Shown: in pieces, positions 25,274 through 34,561 of the stretch
Position numbering within the stretch: the stretch's first letter is position 1
How the letters are laid out: each line of letters begins with the position of its first letter
Origin: Epilithonimonas hispanica
GTDB lineage: Bacteria; Bacteroidota; Bacteroidia; Flavobacteriales; Weeksellaceae
Length of the DNA stretch: 52,083 nucleotides
Assembly (NCBI RefSeq): GCF_003385395.1
Contig: NZ_QNUG01000026.1
Location: 1-52,083 of the forward strand
Direction of reading: 5' to 3'
The notes under the pieces: generated by a model
The model's database searches: none
Told to the model about the DNA's origin: nothing
Seen by the model: only the letters and a program-made list of their open reading frames with translations
Position numbers and translations under genes: made by a program

Positions 25274-26065
25274 TTATGTTTTTTGGTAGTCTGTCAAGTT
25301 TTCTTGAATTTTAATATTACCTTTTTGAGGTTCATCTTTCAAATGTGACTTGATACTATCTAAATCAATATCATCAAGCGAAACAAATAAAGTTTTTAAT
25401 AATCTTGAAATTTCTTCCTGTTTTATTGGTCTAAAATAATTCCAAATATTCCATCCAAAATGATAAAGGTCTAGATTAGATAATTCTTTGGTATGGACAG
25501 AAATACCGTTAGGAATCTCTTCTTTTTTCGAGTATAAACTTACGGCATTACAAAGTTCATTAAGATTTTCATCTGTTACATATAATGCAAATTGATTCCG
25601 AGTATAATCCAGAGCGACTTGGAGCTTTACACTTTCATTCTGTTGCTTTTGCTGGAGTTGATTTTTTCTTATAAATTCCAGATTTACTGATTCAGTAGTT
25701 TGATTCACACTGTTTTCCTCCGAATTTTCAACTAAATAGATTGGTGTATTTTCATCAATTATTTGCTTTTGCTTCTCCCCTACATTCTCATGATTTTCAG
25801 ATGGAATAAAATCTTCATTAGAATTTTCACAACTGCCTTTTTTAGGGAAAATCTTTCTGAACAAGACTATTATACCATCTAGAAATAAAATAATAAGTGC
25901 ATAAAATAATATACTTAATGCTGTGATTGCCCAAAATACAATATTTGCGGTATAATCGTCACCACCTTTTCCAAGAAAAGAAATTCTTGCTAATGCTCCC
26001 CCTATTACACATACTACTAAAACGGAAAGGTAGATGACAATATATTCGAAATATTTAAAGTGCAT
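25274..26065 (-). CDS. Two-span membrane protein of the mobile element
   Basis: 263 residues of unknown family. Two hydrophobic segments lie near the N-terminus (IVIYLSVLVVCVIGGALA at about 9-26 and VFWAITALSILFYALIILF at about 43-61). A polar low-complexity stretch rich in Glu, Asn and Gln follows (about 80-145), then a soluble C-terminal domain with YHFGWNIWNYF. The gene begins 1 base after the integrase gene ends, on the same strand. A role in entry exclusion or element regulation is possible but not shown. Confidence 0.65.
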   Translation of the reverse strand: MHFKYFEYIVIYLSVLVVCVIGGALARISFLGKGGDDYTANIVFWAITALSILFYALIILFLDGIIVLFRKIFPKKGSCENSNEDFIPSENHENVGEKQKQIIDENTPIYLVENSEENSVNQTTESVNLEFIRKNQLQQKQQNESVKLQVALDYTRNQFALYVTDENLNELCNAVSLYSKKEEIPNGISVHTKELSNLDLYHFGWNIWNYFRPIKQEEISRLLKTLFVSLDDIDLDSIKSHLKDEPQKGNIKIQENLTDYQKT

Positions 26066-26066
26066 T

Positions 26067-27308
26067 TTATAAGTTTTTTAATTGAATAGCTGTAGAAGCT
26101 TTATTTTTCTTTTCATCAACAACCTTTGCATAAACCTGCGTAGTTTTTACGTTCGTATGACCAAGCATTTTACTAACTGTGTAAATATCAGTTCCGCTCG
26201 AAAGTTGAAGTGTTGCAAAAGTGTGTCTGAAATTATGAAAAGTTATTTTTTTAGTAATTCCAGCACTTTCAATCCACTTCTTGAGTGGTCGGGAAATCCA
26301 AGCCGGATTAGTCAGATTTTTAAAAATCAAATCAGTTGGAAGACCTACTTCACCACAAAGTTGTAATGCTTGTTTAGACATCGGCATATATTCTACACCT
26401 TTTGTCTTTTTTTGAGTAAAATTTATTTTTGCCTGATCGTTTTCAATACTTATTTCGTTCCACGTCAGTTTCTGAATATCGGAATGTCGTAGACCTGTTA
26501 AAGCTGAAAAAAGTGCTGCACGTTTAAGAACTTCAAGTTCGCAAGGCGTTTCAACTAAGGTATTAAGTTCATCAAGTGTTAAATATTCCCGTCGTGATTC
26601 CTCGTGCGGAATCGCTTTTATTTTAGCAGAAATGTCAGTCGTAAAATATCCATCAATAAAAGCTTGTTTTAATGCAGCTTTGAATACAGAAAAATAAGTT
26701 GAAGCCGTATTTTGAGAAATAATCTCTTCCTTGTTACTACCACTTTTCGCAGTCAACAAATATGATTTAAAGTGTTCACAGAATTTTGTGTTGATCTGGG
26801 AAAACATAATTTTTTCGCCTCCAAAATCTTTTAGAAATTCTATCGAGCGATACCAATTTACTTGAATAGATTCGGAATTGTTTTTATGTCTTTTATTAAC
26901 CAGCAAATCAAAATATTTCACAAAATTCTCCTGCGATTTTTCTTTTTGCTCTACTTGAATTTTGTCGAGTTCGCTGTAAAGTTCAATATTGTCATATTCT
27001 CTCTGACGTAATTTACGCATAGAATCTGCATAGAACATTGTCTCGCGGTCGTTTTCGCTTTTGCATACGATTATACCATTGTCATCTCTTTTAGGTTTAT
27101 ATGAAACGGATTCTTGGGTTGTTCTTGCAGGTCTTTTCTTATCAAAATCTACGGTTGTCACGCTTCGGTTTAAATATTCCCGGATTCTTTGAACTTTATC
27201 TTTACCTGGAATCATCACAGGATAACTTTCCAAATAAATAAACCATTCTTTTCGGAATTCGGATTTTCGCAATCGTACGGTAACTTTGGTTTTTAATAGC
27301 TCTTTCAT
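26067..27308 (-). CDS. Tyrosine recombinase (element integrase)
   Basis: 413 residues with an arm-type DNA-binding N-terminus, a SAM-like core-binding region (about 130-230) and a catalytic domain. The first Arg is in LTGLRHSDIQKLTW (about 269), HxxR is HNFRHTFATL (about 356), the second His is in MLGHTNVKTT (about 380) and the nucleophile Tyr is in TQVYAKVV (about 391). This is the Bacteroidetes CTn/IME integrase type. It overlaps an HTH gene by 4 bases. Its place at the edge of the element next to dnaK marks that side as the integrase-proximal end. Confidence 0.93.
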   Translation of the reverse strand: MKELLKTKVTVRLRKSEFRKEWFIYLESYPVMIPGKDKVQRIREYLNRSVTTVDFDKKRPARTTQESVSYKPKRDDNGIIVCKSENDRETMFYADSMRKLRQREYDNIELYSELDKIQVEQKEKSQENFVKYFDLLVNKRHKNNSESIQVNWYRSIEFLKDFGGEKIMFSQINTKFCEHFKSYLLTAKSGSNKEEIISQNTASTYFSVFKAALKQAFIDGYFTTDISAKIKAIPHEESRREYLTLDELNTLVETPCELEVLKRAALFSALTGLRHSDIQKLTWNEISIENDQAKINFTQKKTKGVEYMPMSKQALQLCGEVGLPTDLIFKNLTNPAWISRPLKKWIESAGITKKITFHNFRHTFATLQLSSGTDIYTVSKMLGHTNVKTTQVYAKVVDEKKNKASTAIQLKNL

Positions 27309-27874
27309 TTTCCGTCAAAAATTTTATCAATTAAATTTTTAGGAACATACACGAAACTTCCAACTTTCTTGGTCGGAATTTTGTTTCTTTTAATTAGATT
27401 TGTTACAGTTCCTGGATCAGCATAGAATTTTGAACTAATTTCGGAAATCGTGTAACAATTACCAACTTCAAAATTGGGTTTCTCAATTATTGTTTGCTTT
27501 TCTTCCGGTATTTCAATAGTTGTAAACATTTGTTCAATATCAATTTTACTTACACGAGTGAGTCGCTCTCCCAAATTGATGGCAGGTATTTTTTTACTTT
27601 TAATTAATCTATGAATCGTATTTTTTGAAATTCCAAAAAGCATTTCCGCTTCACTCACAGAGATATAAGGTCGTGTTTGCAATTCAGCAATTTTGGAAAC
27701 TGAGTTTTCTAACAGAGTTTTTTTTGCTTCGATTTCTTTTGCCAATTGCTTTTGCCTTTTTCCCAACTTTTCCGAGCAATACTTACTGCAAAATCTGGTG
27801 GCAACTGTTTTTGCCTCAAATGGCTTCTGACAAAATTCACAAAGTTTCGGGATTTTAAGATTACTGAAGCCCAT
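27305..27874 (-). CDS. Two-HTH DNA-binding protein with N-terminal zinc-finger-like motif
   Basis: 189 residues. A four-cysteine motif opens the protein (LCEFCQKPFE, then FCSKYCSEKLGKR). Two helix-turn-helix excisionase-type domains follow: ISVSEAEMLFGISKNTIHRL with IKSKKIPAINLGERLTR, and YTISEISSKFYADPGTVTNL with IKRNKIPTKKVGSFVYV. The gene is first in the transcript with the integrase and overlaps it by 4 bases. It is probably a recombination directionality factor or regulator of the integrase. Confidence 0.8.
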   Translation of the reverse strand: MGFSNLKIPKLCEFCQKPFEAKTVATRFCSKYCSEKLGKRQKQLAKEIEAKKTLLENSVSKIAELQTRPYISVSEAEMLFGISKNTIHRLIKSKKIPAINLGERLTRVSKIDIEQMFTTIEIPEEKQTIIEKPNFEVGNCYTISEISSKFYADPGTVTNLIKRNKIPTKKVGSFVYVPKNLIDKIFDGK

Positions 27875-28021
27875 AATTCATTTTTTTAAGTTTAAAAATA
27901 TGCATTAGCACATTTAAGATACAATAAGAACCACATTGTCCGTAATTAAGATGCGGTACAAATGAGATACAAAAATACAATAAAAATCGATTAAAATCAA
28001 CTATTAATAAAAAATACAAAA

Positions 28022-28061
28022 ACAAAAAAAATCGCTGTAAACATTACGTTTACAGCGATTT
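28022..28061 (-). terminator. dnaK intrinsic terminator
   Basis: Perfect 14-bp arms AAATCGCTGTAAAC (28029-28042) and GTTTACAGCGATTT (28048-28061) flank a 5-base loop. A run of eight or more Ts follows on the minus strand. It lies 43 bases after the dnaK stop. The mobile element begins between this hairpin and 27874. Confidence 0.9.
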
Positions 28062-28103
28062 GCTAATTTATTTCACTCGATATTAATCGATGATAATTGC
28101 TAC

Positions 28104-29996
28104 TTACTTGACTTCTTCAAAATCTGCATCCTGAACATCATCTGCTCCGCCTGCATTACCTTGAGATTGTGCTCCTGCATCTGCACCTGGCTGTTGACCT
28201 GCTGCATACAATTCTTCAGAAGCTGCCATCCAAGCTGCATCTAGAGCTTCGGTTTTAGCTTTTACATCATCAGCATTTTTAGCTTCAAAAGCTGTTTTCA
28301 ATTTTGCATGAGCAGATTCGATTGCGGCTTTTTTATCAGCAGATAATTTGTCACCAAACTCTTTCAATTGCTTTTCAGTTTGGAAGATCAATCCGTCAGC
28401 TTTGTTGAAAACTTCAACCTCTTCTTTTCTCTTAGCATCGGCTGCAGAGTTTTCCTGAGCTTCTTTTTTCATTCTTTCAATTTCTTCGTCAGAAAGACCA
28501 GAAGAAGCTTGGATTTTGATTGTTTGCTCTTTCCCAGTTCCTTTATCTTTAGCAGAAACGCTCAAGATACCGTTCGCATCAATATCAAAAGTTACTTCGA
28601 TTTGAGGAACTCCTCTTGGAGCTGGTGGAATATCTGTTAAATCAAATTTACCAATCTCTTTGTTATCATTGAACATTGGTCTTTCTCCCTGTCCAACTCT
28701 AATGCTTACTGCAGGCTGATTGTCAGACGCTGTAGAGAAAACCTCAGATTTTTTAGTTGGGATGGTTGTGTTTGCTTCAATTAATTTAGTGAAAACAGAA
28801 CCCATCGTTTCGATACCTAAAGAAAGTGGTGTAACATCTAATAAAAGAACGTCTTTTACATCACCTGTTAAAACTCCACCTTGGATTGCAGCTCCAATTG
28901 CTACTACTTCGTCTGGGTTTACTCCTTTTGAAGGTTTTTTACCAAAGAATTTCTCAACTTCCTCCTGAATAACTGGGATCCTTGTAGAACCTCCAACCAA
29001 GATTACCTCGTCGATATCAGAAGTTGATAAACCTGCATCTTTCAATGCTTTTGCAACTGGCTCCATAGATCTTCTTACTAGATCTGCAGATAATTGCTCA
29101 AATTTAGCTTTAGTTAAAGTCTTCACCAAGTGTTTAGGACCTGAAGCCGTAGCTGTAATATAAGGAAGGTTGATTTCAGTTTGAGGAGAAGAAGACAACT
29201 CGATTTTTGCTTTTTCAGCTGCTTCTTTCAATCTTTGTAATGCAATTGCATCAGACTTTAAATCAACACCTTCTTCAGCTTTGAATTCATCAGCCATCCA
29301 GTTGATAATTACATCATCAAAATCATCACCACCTAAGTGCGTATCTCCATTTGTTGACAATACTTCGAAAACGCCATCTCCTAAATCAAGGATTGAAATA
29401 TCAAAAGTACCACCTCCTAAATCGTAAACTGCAATTTTTTGGTCTTTGTGAGATTTATCCATTCCATAAGCCAAAGCTGCTGCTGTAGGCTCGTTGATGA
29501 TTCTTTCTACTTTAAGACCTGCGATTTCTCCGGCTTCTTTTGTAGCTTGTCTTTGAGCATCGTTAAAGTAAGCCGGAACAGTGATTACCGCTCTTGTTAC
29601 TTCTTGACCAAGATAATCTTCAGCAGTTTTCTTCATTTTCTGAAGTGTCATTGCAGAAATCTCTTGTGGTGTATATTCTCTGTCGTCGATTTTTACTTTT
29701 ACAGTATCGTTTGGTCCTGCAACTACTTCGTAAGGCACTCTAGAAATTTCTTGAGCATCTTCTTTGAAGTGAGTTCCAATAAATCTTTTGATTGAATAAA
29801 CCGTTTTCTTTGGATTAGTTACGGCTTGTCTTTTTGCAGGATCACCTACTTTTCTTTCACCATCTTCTGTAAACGCTACAATAGAAGGCGTTGTTCTTTT
29901 ACCTTCTGCATTAGGGATAACTACAGCATCTTTACCTTCCATTACTGCAACGCAAGAGTTGGTTGTACCTAAGTCAATTCCGATTATTTTACTCAT
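28104..29996 (-). CDS. dnaK: Molecular chaperone DnaK (Hsp70)
   Basis: A 630-residue Hsp70 of normal length. The ATPase domain starts [17 protein letters not shown], with [13 protein letters not shown] (about 190) and [14 protein letters not shown] (about 335). The substrate-binding domain follows ([12 protein letters not shown], then [18 protein letters not shown]), and the tail ends in [11 protein letters not shown]. It folds and protects cytosolic proteins with DnaJ and GrpE, which are not encoded nearby. It is monocistronic, with a terminator after it and a dyad-containing promoter region before it. It marks the start of core chromosome beside the mobile element. Confidence 0.98.
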   Translation of the reverse strand: MSKIIGIDLGTTNSCVAVMEGKDAVVIPNAEGKRTTPSIVAFTEDGERKVGDPAKRQAVTNPKKTVYSIKRFIGTHFKEDAQEISRVPYEVVAGPNDTVKVKIDDREYTPQEISAMTLQKMKKTAEDYLGQEVTRAVITVPAYFNDAQRQATKEAGEIAGLKVERIINEPTAAALAYGMDKSHKDQKIAVYDLGGGTFDISILDLGDGVFEVLSTNGDTHLGGDDFDDVIINWMADEFKAEEGVDLKSDAIALQRLKEAAEKAKIELSSSPQTEINLPYITATASGPKHLVKTLTKAKFEQLSADLVRRSMEPVAKALKDAGLSTSDIDEVILVGGSTRIPVIQEEVEKFFGKKPSKGVNPDEVVAIGAAIQGGVLTGDVKDVLLLDVTPLSLGIETMGSVFTKLIEANTTIPTKKSEVFSTASDNQPAVSIRVGQGERPMFNDNKEIGKFDLTDIPPAPRGVPQIEVTFDIDANGILSVSAKDKGTGKEQTIKIQASSGLSDEEIERMKKEAQENSAADAKRKEEVEVFNKADGLIFQTEKQLKEFGDKLSADKKAAIESAHAKLKTAFEAKNADDVKAKTEALDAAWMAASEELYAAGQQPGADAGAQSQGNAGGADDVQDADFEEVK

Positions 29997-30046
29997 TTTT
30001 ATATGTTATTTTTTGTTATTATTAATTATTTACACTCAGCAATTCT

Positions 30047-30085
30047 CAATATTTATACCACGACATAAAAAGTGACAAATTGTCA
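30047..30085 (-). promoter_or_regulatory. dnaK promoter region with TGACAAATTGTCA dyad
   Basis: A 6-bp-arm dyad at 30073-30085 overlaps a possible -33 TTTG on the minus strand. A -7-like TATAAATATTG lies 18 bases further on (30047-30057). The dnaK leader of about 50 bases follows. The dyad could be a stress-regulator site; no CIRCE element is seen. Confidence 0.35.
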
Positions 30086-30170
30086 TTTATAAATATTAAA
30101 AAATAGTTGATAATTCAGAAACATAAGACAGATTGGGAACTTTGTAGTTTGCGCAACACAAATTATTCCA

Positions 30171-32279
30171 ATGGATTTTACTAATTTTGAGATTATCAAA
30201 ACTTCATCAATGCCACAACAGTTTAACCCACGCGACGTCACTTGGTTAGGTTTCAACGCCAGAGTTCTGCAAGAAGCAATGGACAAAAGCGTTCCTATAC
30301 ATCTCAGAATCAGATTCCTGGGGATTTTTTCTAATAATCTGGACGAGTTTTTCCGAGTAAGAGTTGCAGGATTGAAACGTGCAATGGACTTCAAACAAAA
30401 AGTTTTGGCCGAGTCTTTTTATGATGCGCCTTCCAAAATTTTACAGAAAATCAATAAGCTTGTCATCCATCAACAAGAGGATTTTGACAAAACTTGGAAA
30501 GATGTTCAACGTGAAATGGCGAAAGAAAAGGTTTTTATCAAAGACCACAAACATCTTACCGAGGAACAAAAAGAATTCGTTGTCAAATATTTTGATGAAG
30601 AAGTAGAATCCAATGTGATTCCGATTTTGCTCCACGACAACAAACCTTTGCCTTATATTCGTGAAAAAAGCCTTTTCATTGGCATTGCAATGCGCAGAAA
30701 AGAATGGCAGTATGAAAGTCAATATGCTTTTATCGAAGTTCCTGTAACCGCAAACGGAAGATTTGTTCTGCTACCGACGGAAGATAAAGAGCAGAAAGAT
30801 GTGATGCTTTTGGAAGATGTCATTATATATAATCTACCGCATATTTTCTCTTATTTTGGTTATGATGATTTTACGGCACATTGTTTTAAAGTAACAAAAG
30901 ACGCTGAGTTTGACCTTGATAATGACATCAAAACTACCTTAGCCGACAAAATCGAAAAGGGAATCAAAAGCCGACGAAAAGGAAAACCAACCCGTTTTGT
31001 CTTTGATAAAGAAATGGACAAAGCCTTGTTAGAATTCCTTATTAAAAAATTAAATCTTACTAAAAAAGACAGTATTATTCCGGGACAGAAGATTCATAAC
31101 TTCAGGCATTTTATGGATTTTCCTGATGTTTTCAAAGCGTATCAAAAACCTGTTGAGAGAACATCTTTTATTCATCCGGAATTTGCCCACAAACAGAGAG
31201 TTACCGATGTTATCGTCAAAAAAGATGTTTTGTTGACTTTCCCTTACCATTCTTATGATTCGGTGATTGATTTGCTAAGAGAATCTGCGATGGATCCAGA
31301 TGTGAAATCAATTCAAATTACAGCTTACAGATTAGCTTCCAGTTCCAAAATCGTGAACACTTTGATTAATGCTGTTCGAAACGGAAAAGAAGTAACGGTA
31401 ATGCTAGAATTGCGAGCTAGATTTGATGAAGAAAATAATCTTGGCTGGAAAGACAGATTGGAATTGGAAGGTGTAAAAGTTCTCCTCGGAATTCCGAATA
31501 AAAAAGTACACGCCAAATTGTGTGTCATCAAGAAAAGAGTTAATAATAGAACGATTCAGTACGGTTTTGTGAGCACAGGAAACTTCAATGAAAAAACTGC
31601 CAAAATCTATGGAGACCATTTATTAATGACATCGAACAGAGCAATAATGGCAGACATTAATAAAGTATTCAATGCTCTAAATAAACCAAAAGTTGACCCG
31701 ACAACGGTTCTGAAAACCTGTAAAAGTCTGATGGTTTGCCCTCAGTTTATGCGGGAAAGAATCATTGCTCATATTGACAAAGAAATCGAAGAAGCCAAAG
31801 CCGGAAGAAAAGCTGAAATGATTATTAAAGTCAATTCCTTAAGTGACAAAACATTAATTCTAAAACTTTACGAAGCCGCCAATGCAGGTGTTGACACGAA
31901 AATGATTGTAAGAGGAATCTATTGTGCTGTGAATCAAAAAAGTTTCAAGAAAAAAATCCATGCTATCAGTATCGTTGACGAATATCTGGAACACGCCAGA
32001 GTAATGTATTTCTACAATAAAGGTGCAGAAAATATGTACATCTCTTCCGCCGATTGGATGACAAGAAACTTGGATTACAGAATAGAAGCCGCTGTTCCTA
32101 TTCTTCAGAAAAATCTTAAAAAAGAACTGAAAGAACTTCTGGAACTTCAACTTCAGGACAATCTAAAAGCAAGGATCCTAGATAAAAACCTGCGAAACGA
32201 GTATGTGGAATCTGACAAAAAACAAGAAAACAGGTCGCAGATAGAAACTTATAATTATCTCAAAAATCAGAAATATTAA
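30171..32279 (+). CDS. ppk1: Polyphosphate kinase 1
   Basis: Up to 702 residues. The N-terminal domain has FNPRDVTWLGFNARVLQEA and FLGIFSNNLDEFFRVRVAG, the typical PPK1 opening. Phospholipase-D-like catalytic lobes follow, with KVHAKLCVIKK (about 444) and YLEHARVMYFYNKGAENMY (about 604), which contain the phospho-accepting and second catalytic His. The enzyme makes polyphosphate from ATP, reversibly. The family usually starts at MPQQFNPRD, so the ATG at 30210 may be the true start. It is divergent from dnaK and followed 84 bases later by the exopolyphosphatase gene, so synthesis and breakdown of polyphosphate are encoded together. Confidence 0.95.
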   Translation: MDFTNFEIIKTSSMPQQFNPRDVTWLGFNARVLQEAMDKSVPIHLRIRFLGIFSNNLDEFFRVRVAGLKRAMDFKQKVLAESFYDAPSKILQKINKLVIHQQEDFDKTWKDVQREMAKEKVFIKDHKHLTEEQKEFVVKYFDEEVESNVIPILLHDNKPLPYIREKSLFIGIAMRRKEWQYESQYAFIEVPVTANGRFVLLPTEDKEQKDVMLLEDVIIYNLPHIFSYFGYDDFTAHCFKVTKDAEFDLDNDIKTTLADKIEKGIKSRRKGKPTRFVFDKEMDKALLEFLIKKLNLTKKDSIIPGQKIHNFRHFMDFPDVFKAYQKPVERTSFIHPEFAHKQRVTDVIVKKDVLLTFPYHSYDSVIDLLRESAMDPDVKSIQITAYRLASSSKIVNTLINAVRNGKEVTVMLELRARFDEENNLGWKDRLELEGVKVLLGIPNKKVHAKLCVIKKRVNNRTIQYGFVSTGNFNEKTAKIYGDHLLMTSNRAIMADINKVFNALNKPKVDPTTVLKTCKSLMVCPQFMRERIIAHIDKEIEEAKAGRKAEMIIKVNSLSDKTLILKLYEAANAGVDTKMIVRGIYCAVNQKSFKKKIHAISIVDEYLEHARVMYFYNKGAENMYISSADWMTRNLDYRIEAAVPILQKNLKKELKELLELQLQDNLKARILDKNLRNEYVESDKKQENRSQIETYNYLKNQKY

Positions 32280-32363
32280 TAATTCACTTTAAATTTTGTT
32301 TCCCCCAACCCTAAAGGGAGCAAAATTTATTTTACTTTTATCCTTTAATTCGTCTCAAGAAAA

Positions 32364-33248
32364 ATGATAATTGCCGCTATAGACATAGGCAGTAATGCCG
32401 CAAGATTACTAATTAATGAAGTTAAAGAAACCCGAGGAAAAACAGAATTTACAAAGTTGAATCTTCTGAGAATCCCGCTCAGGCTGGGTTTTGATGTTTT
32501 TAGCAAAGGAGAAATCGGTCCGGAAAGAAAACAGATGGTCATTAATACAATGAAAATCTTCAGTCAATTGATGGCAATGTATAAAGTGGAACATTACCGA
32601 GCTTGTGCAACCAGTGCAATGCGTGATGCCAAAAATGGACAAGAAATCATCGAGATTGTAAAAAAGGAAGCTGATATTAATATAGAAATCATTACCGGAG
32701 ACGAAGAAGCAACGCTTATCTATGAAAATCACGTTGCGGAAGGACTTGATAAAAATTTCGCTTATCTGTATGTTGATGTTGGTGGCGGTTCTACCGAATT
32801 GACTTTCTATGAAAATGATAAAATGAAGTACGAACATTCCTTTAATATTGGAACAATCAGACTTCTCAATGGTTTGGTAACCCCAAATGTTTGGGAGGAA
32901 ATGAAATACGAAATCAAAAATAAAATCAAGAGTAAAAAACCGGTCGTAGCCATTGGTTCCGGTGGTAACATCAATAAAATCTTCTCTCTCAGCAAAACCA
33001 AAGACGGCAAAGCAATGCCTGTTTCCGCTATCAAAAAATACTTGAAAGAGATGCAAAACCTTTCCGTGGAAGAAAGAATGCAACTTTACCAAATCCGAGA
33101 AGACCGCGCCGATGTTCTGGTTCCGGCTTTACAAATCTTCAATAATGTGATGAGCTGGGCAGAAATCAAACATATCTATGTCCCGAAAATCTCTGTTGCA
33201 GATGGTTTAATCCATAATATCTATACCAAGGTAATTTCTAAAAAATAA
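32364..33248 (+). CDS. Ppx/GppA-family exopolyphosphatase
   Basis: 294 residues, covering the two actin-like lobes only. The N-terminal phosphate-binding loop is IAAIDIGSNAARLLI, and the second is YVDVGGGSTELTFYEN (about 134-149). GSGGNINKI (about 197) is the third nucleotide/phosphate-binding segment. The C-terminal HD-like domain of E. coli Ppx (over 500 residues) is absent, as in other short bacterial Ppx proteins. It hydrolyses terminal phosphate from polyphosphate or pppGpp. It follows ppk1 and ends with an intrinsic terminator. Confidence 0.92.
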   Translation: MIIAAIDIGSNAARLLINEVKETRGKTEFTKLNLLRIPLRLGFDVFSKGEIGPERKQMVINTMKIFSQLMAMYKVEHYRACATSAMRDAKNGQEIIEIVKKEADINIEIITGDEEATLIYENHVAEGLDKNFAYLYVDVGGGSTELTFYENDKMKYEHSFNIGTIRLLNGLVTPNVWEEMKYEIKNKIKSKKPVVAIGSGGNINKIFSLSKTKDGKAMPVSAIKKYLKEMQNLSVEERMQLYQIREDRADVLVPALQIFNNVMSWAEIKHIYVPKISVADGLIHNIYTKVISKK

Positions 33249-33266
33249 TATCCTTAAATTAATTTT

Positions 33267-33293
33267 AGCTTCAGATAGTTCTGAGGCTTTTTG
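33267..33293 (+). terminator. Terminator after the ppx-like gene
   Basis: AGCTTCAGA pairs with TCTGAGGCT (one G-U wobble) around a short loop, followed by five Ts. Confidence 0.75.
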
Positions 33294-33371
33294 ATTTTAA
33301 ATGATTTTGTTTGAATTTTTATAATGATTTCATAATTATCCTACATCAATGCAGTTAAAAACTTGAAGTCG

Positions 33372-33379
33372 TAAATTTG
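33372..33379 (+). promoter_or_regulatory. Putative -7 box of the LLM oxidoreductase gene
   Basis: TAAATTTG matches TAnnTTTG and lies 24 bases before the ATG at 33404. The -33 region lacks a clear TTTG. Confidence 0.4.
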
Positions 33380-33403
33380 TTTCATTAAAAAATTGAGACT
33401 ATT

Positions 33404-34423
33404 ATGGAATTAGGAATTGGAATGTTTGGAGATGTTGCTCTAGACACAAAAACCGGAAAATATAGAGACGCCAGCATAAAACTTAACGAAATTCTGGATC
33501 AAGTAAAATTGATGGATCAAGTTGGTCTGGATGTTTTCGCAATGGGAGAACATCACCGCGCAGATTATGCCGTTTCATCTCCCGAGATTCTTTTGGCTGC
33601 TGCTGCGAGTATTACTAATAATATCAAATTAGCAAGTGGTGTAACTGTTCTAAGTTCATCTGAACCTGTGAAAGTTTATGAAGATTTCTCGATGATTGAT
33701 TTGATTTCAAAAGGTCGTGCAGAAATATTTGTTGGAAGAGGAAGCTTCATCGAATCTTTTCCTTTGTACGGTTATGATTTGTCAGACTACAATCAACTTT
33801 TTGAAGAAAAATTAGACTTATTATTGAAAATCAATAATGAAGAAAATGTAAGCTGGAGCGGAATCCTTAGAAGACCTATGGAAAACCAAACGGTTTATCC
33901 AAGAGCTTTTAAAAACGGTGTTTTACCAATTTGGATTGCTGTTGGTGGAACTCCGGAATCTGTTTTGAGAGCTGCTAAATTAGGTTTACCATTAATTGTA
34001 GCCATCATCGGCGGAATGCCAAGACAGTTCAAAAACCTCATCGAGTTTTATAAGCAAGAATACTTGAAAGCCGGACACGACGAAAGCAAAATGCAGATCG
34101 CTATCCATTCCCACACTTTTGTGAGTGATGACCAAAATGTGATTGACCAATATTTCTTCAATTATAAATCTCAGATGGACAGAATTGGCAGAACCCGCGG
34201 TTGGGCACCCTACACCAAAGACCAATACGAAGGCGGAAGAAGCAAAGACGGCGCACTCTTTATCGGAAACACCAATGAAGTGGCAGACAAAATTGCTGAA
34301 ATGAAAGAATTGTTTGGTTTAACAAGATTCATTGGACATATGGACGTGGGCGATCCTGCTCACGATGTAATGATGAAATCCATTGAGTTGTTCGGAGAGA
34401 AAGTAGCTCCAATAGTAAGATAA
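33404..34423 (+). CDS. LLM-class flavin-dependent oxidoreductase
   Basis: 339 residues of the bacterial luciferase-like TIM-barrel family. MELGIGMFGDVALD opens the barrel. GLDVFAMGEHHRADYAVSSP (about 46-65) is the family hallmark; LASGVTVLSSSEPVKVYEDF and IFVGRGSF follow. These proteins use reduced FMN or F420 for monooxygenation or reduction; the substrate cannot be told from sequence. It is a single gene with its own -7 box and terminator. Confidence 0.9.
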   Translation: MELGIGMFGDVALDTKTGKYRDASIKLNEILDQVKLMDQVGLDVFAMGEHHRADYAVSSPEILLAAAASITNNIKLASGVTVLSSSEPVKVYEDFSMIDLISKGRAEIFVGRGSFIESFPLYGYDLSDYNQLFEEKLDLLLKINNEENVSWSGILRRPMENQTVYPRAFKNGVLPIWIAVGGTPESVLRAAKLGLPLIVAIIGGMPRQFKNLIEFYKQEYLKAGHDESKMQIAIHSHTFVSDDQNVIDQYFFNYKSQMDRIGRTRGWAPYTKDQYEGGRSKDGALFIGNTNEVADKIAEMKELFGLTRFIGHMDVGDPAHDVMMKSIELFGEKVAPIVR

Positions 34424-34443
34424 AACAATATGACTTTTTCAAT

Positions 34444-34483
34444 AAAACCCTTTCAGGATTTCAAATTCCGGAAGGGTTTTTTA
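34444..34483 (+). terminator. Terminator after the LLM oxidoreductase gene
   Basis: AAACCCTT and AAGGGTTT arms enclose an imperfect inner stem (CAGGATTT / AAATTCCG), followed by a T-rich tract. Confidence 0.75.
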
Positions 34484-34561
34484 TTGTTTTTCACCAAAGT
34501 ATTGGTGCTTTGGAAATTTCGACAGATAAGAGGATTCCGAAATAATAAATTCATCATTAGA

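Noticed and set aside
26082-26366. Plus-strand frame inside the integrase gene
   Set aside because: It lies wholly over the catalytic domain of the integrase in another frame.
27875-28028. Direct-repeat att core shared with another place in the window
   Set aside because: No convincing repeat was seen by eye in the gaps at 13738-13983, 19965-20079 or 1122-1477; the partner site is probably outside the window.
28368-29795. Long antisense frames inside dnaK
   Set aside because: They mirror the codon bias of a highly conserved gene and have no family resemblance or start signals.
32409-33092. 227-codon antisense frame in the ppx-like gene
   Set aside because: It is the shadow of a gene with clear Ppx/GppA motifs; its own sequence is Phe/Ile-rich with no domain.
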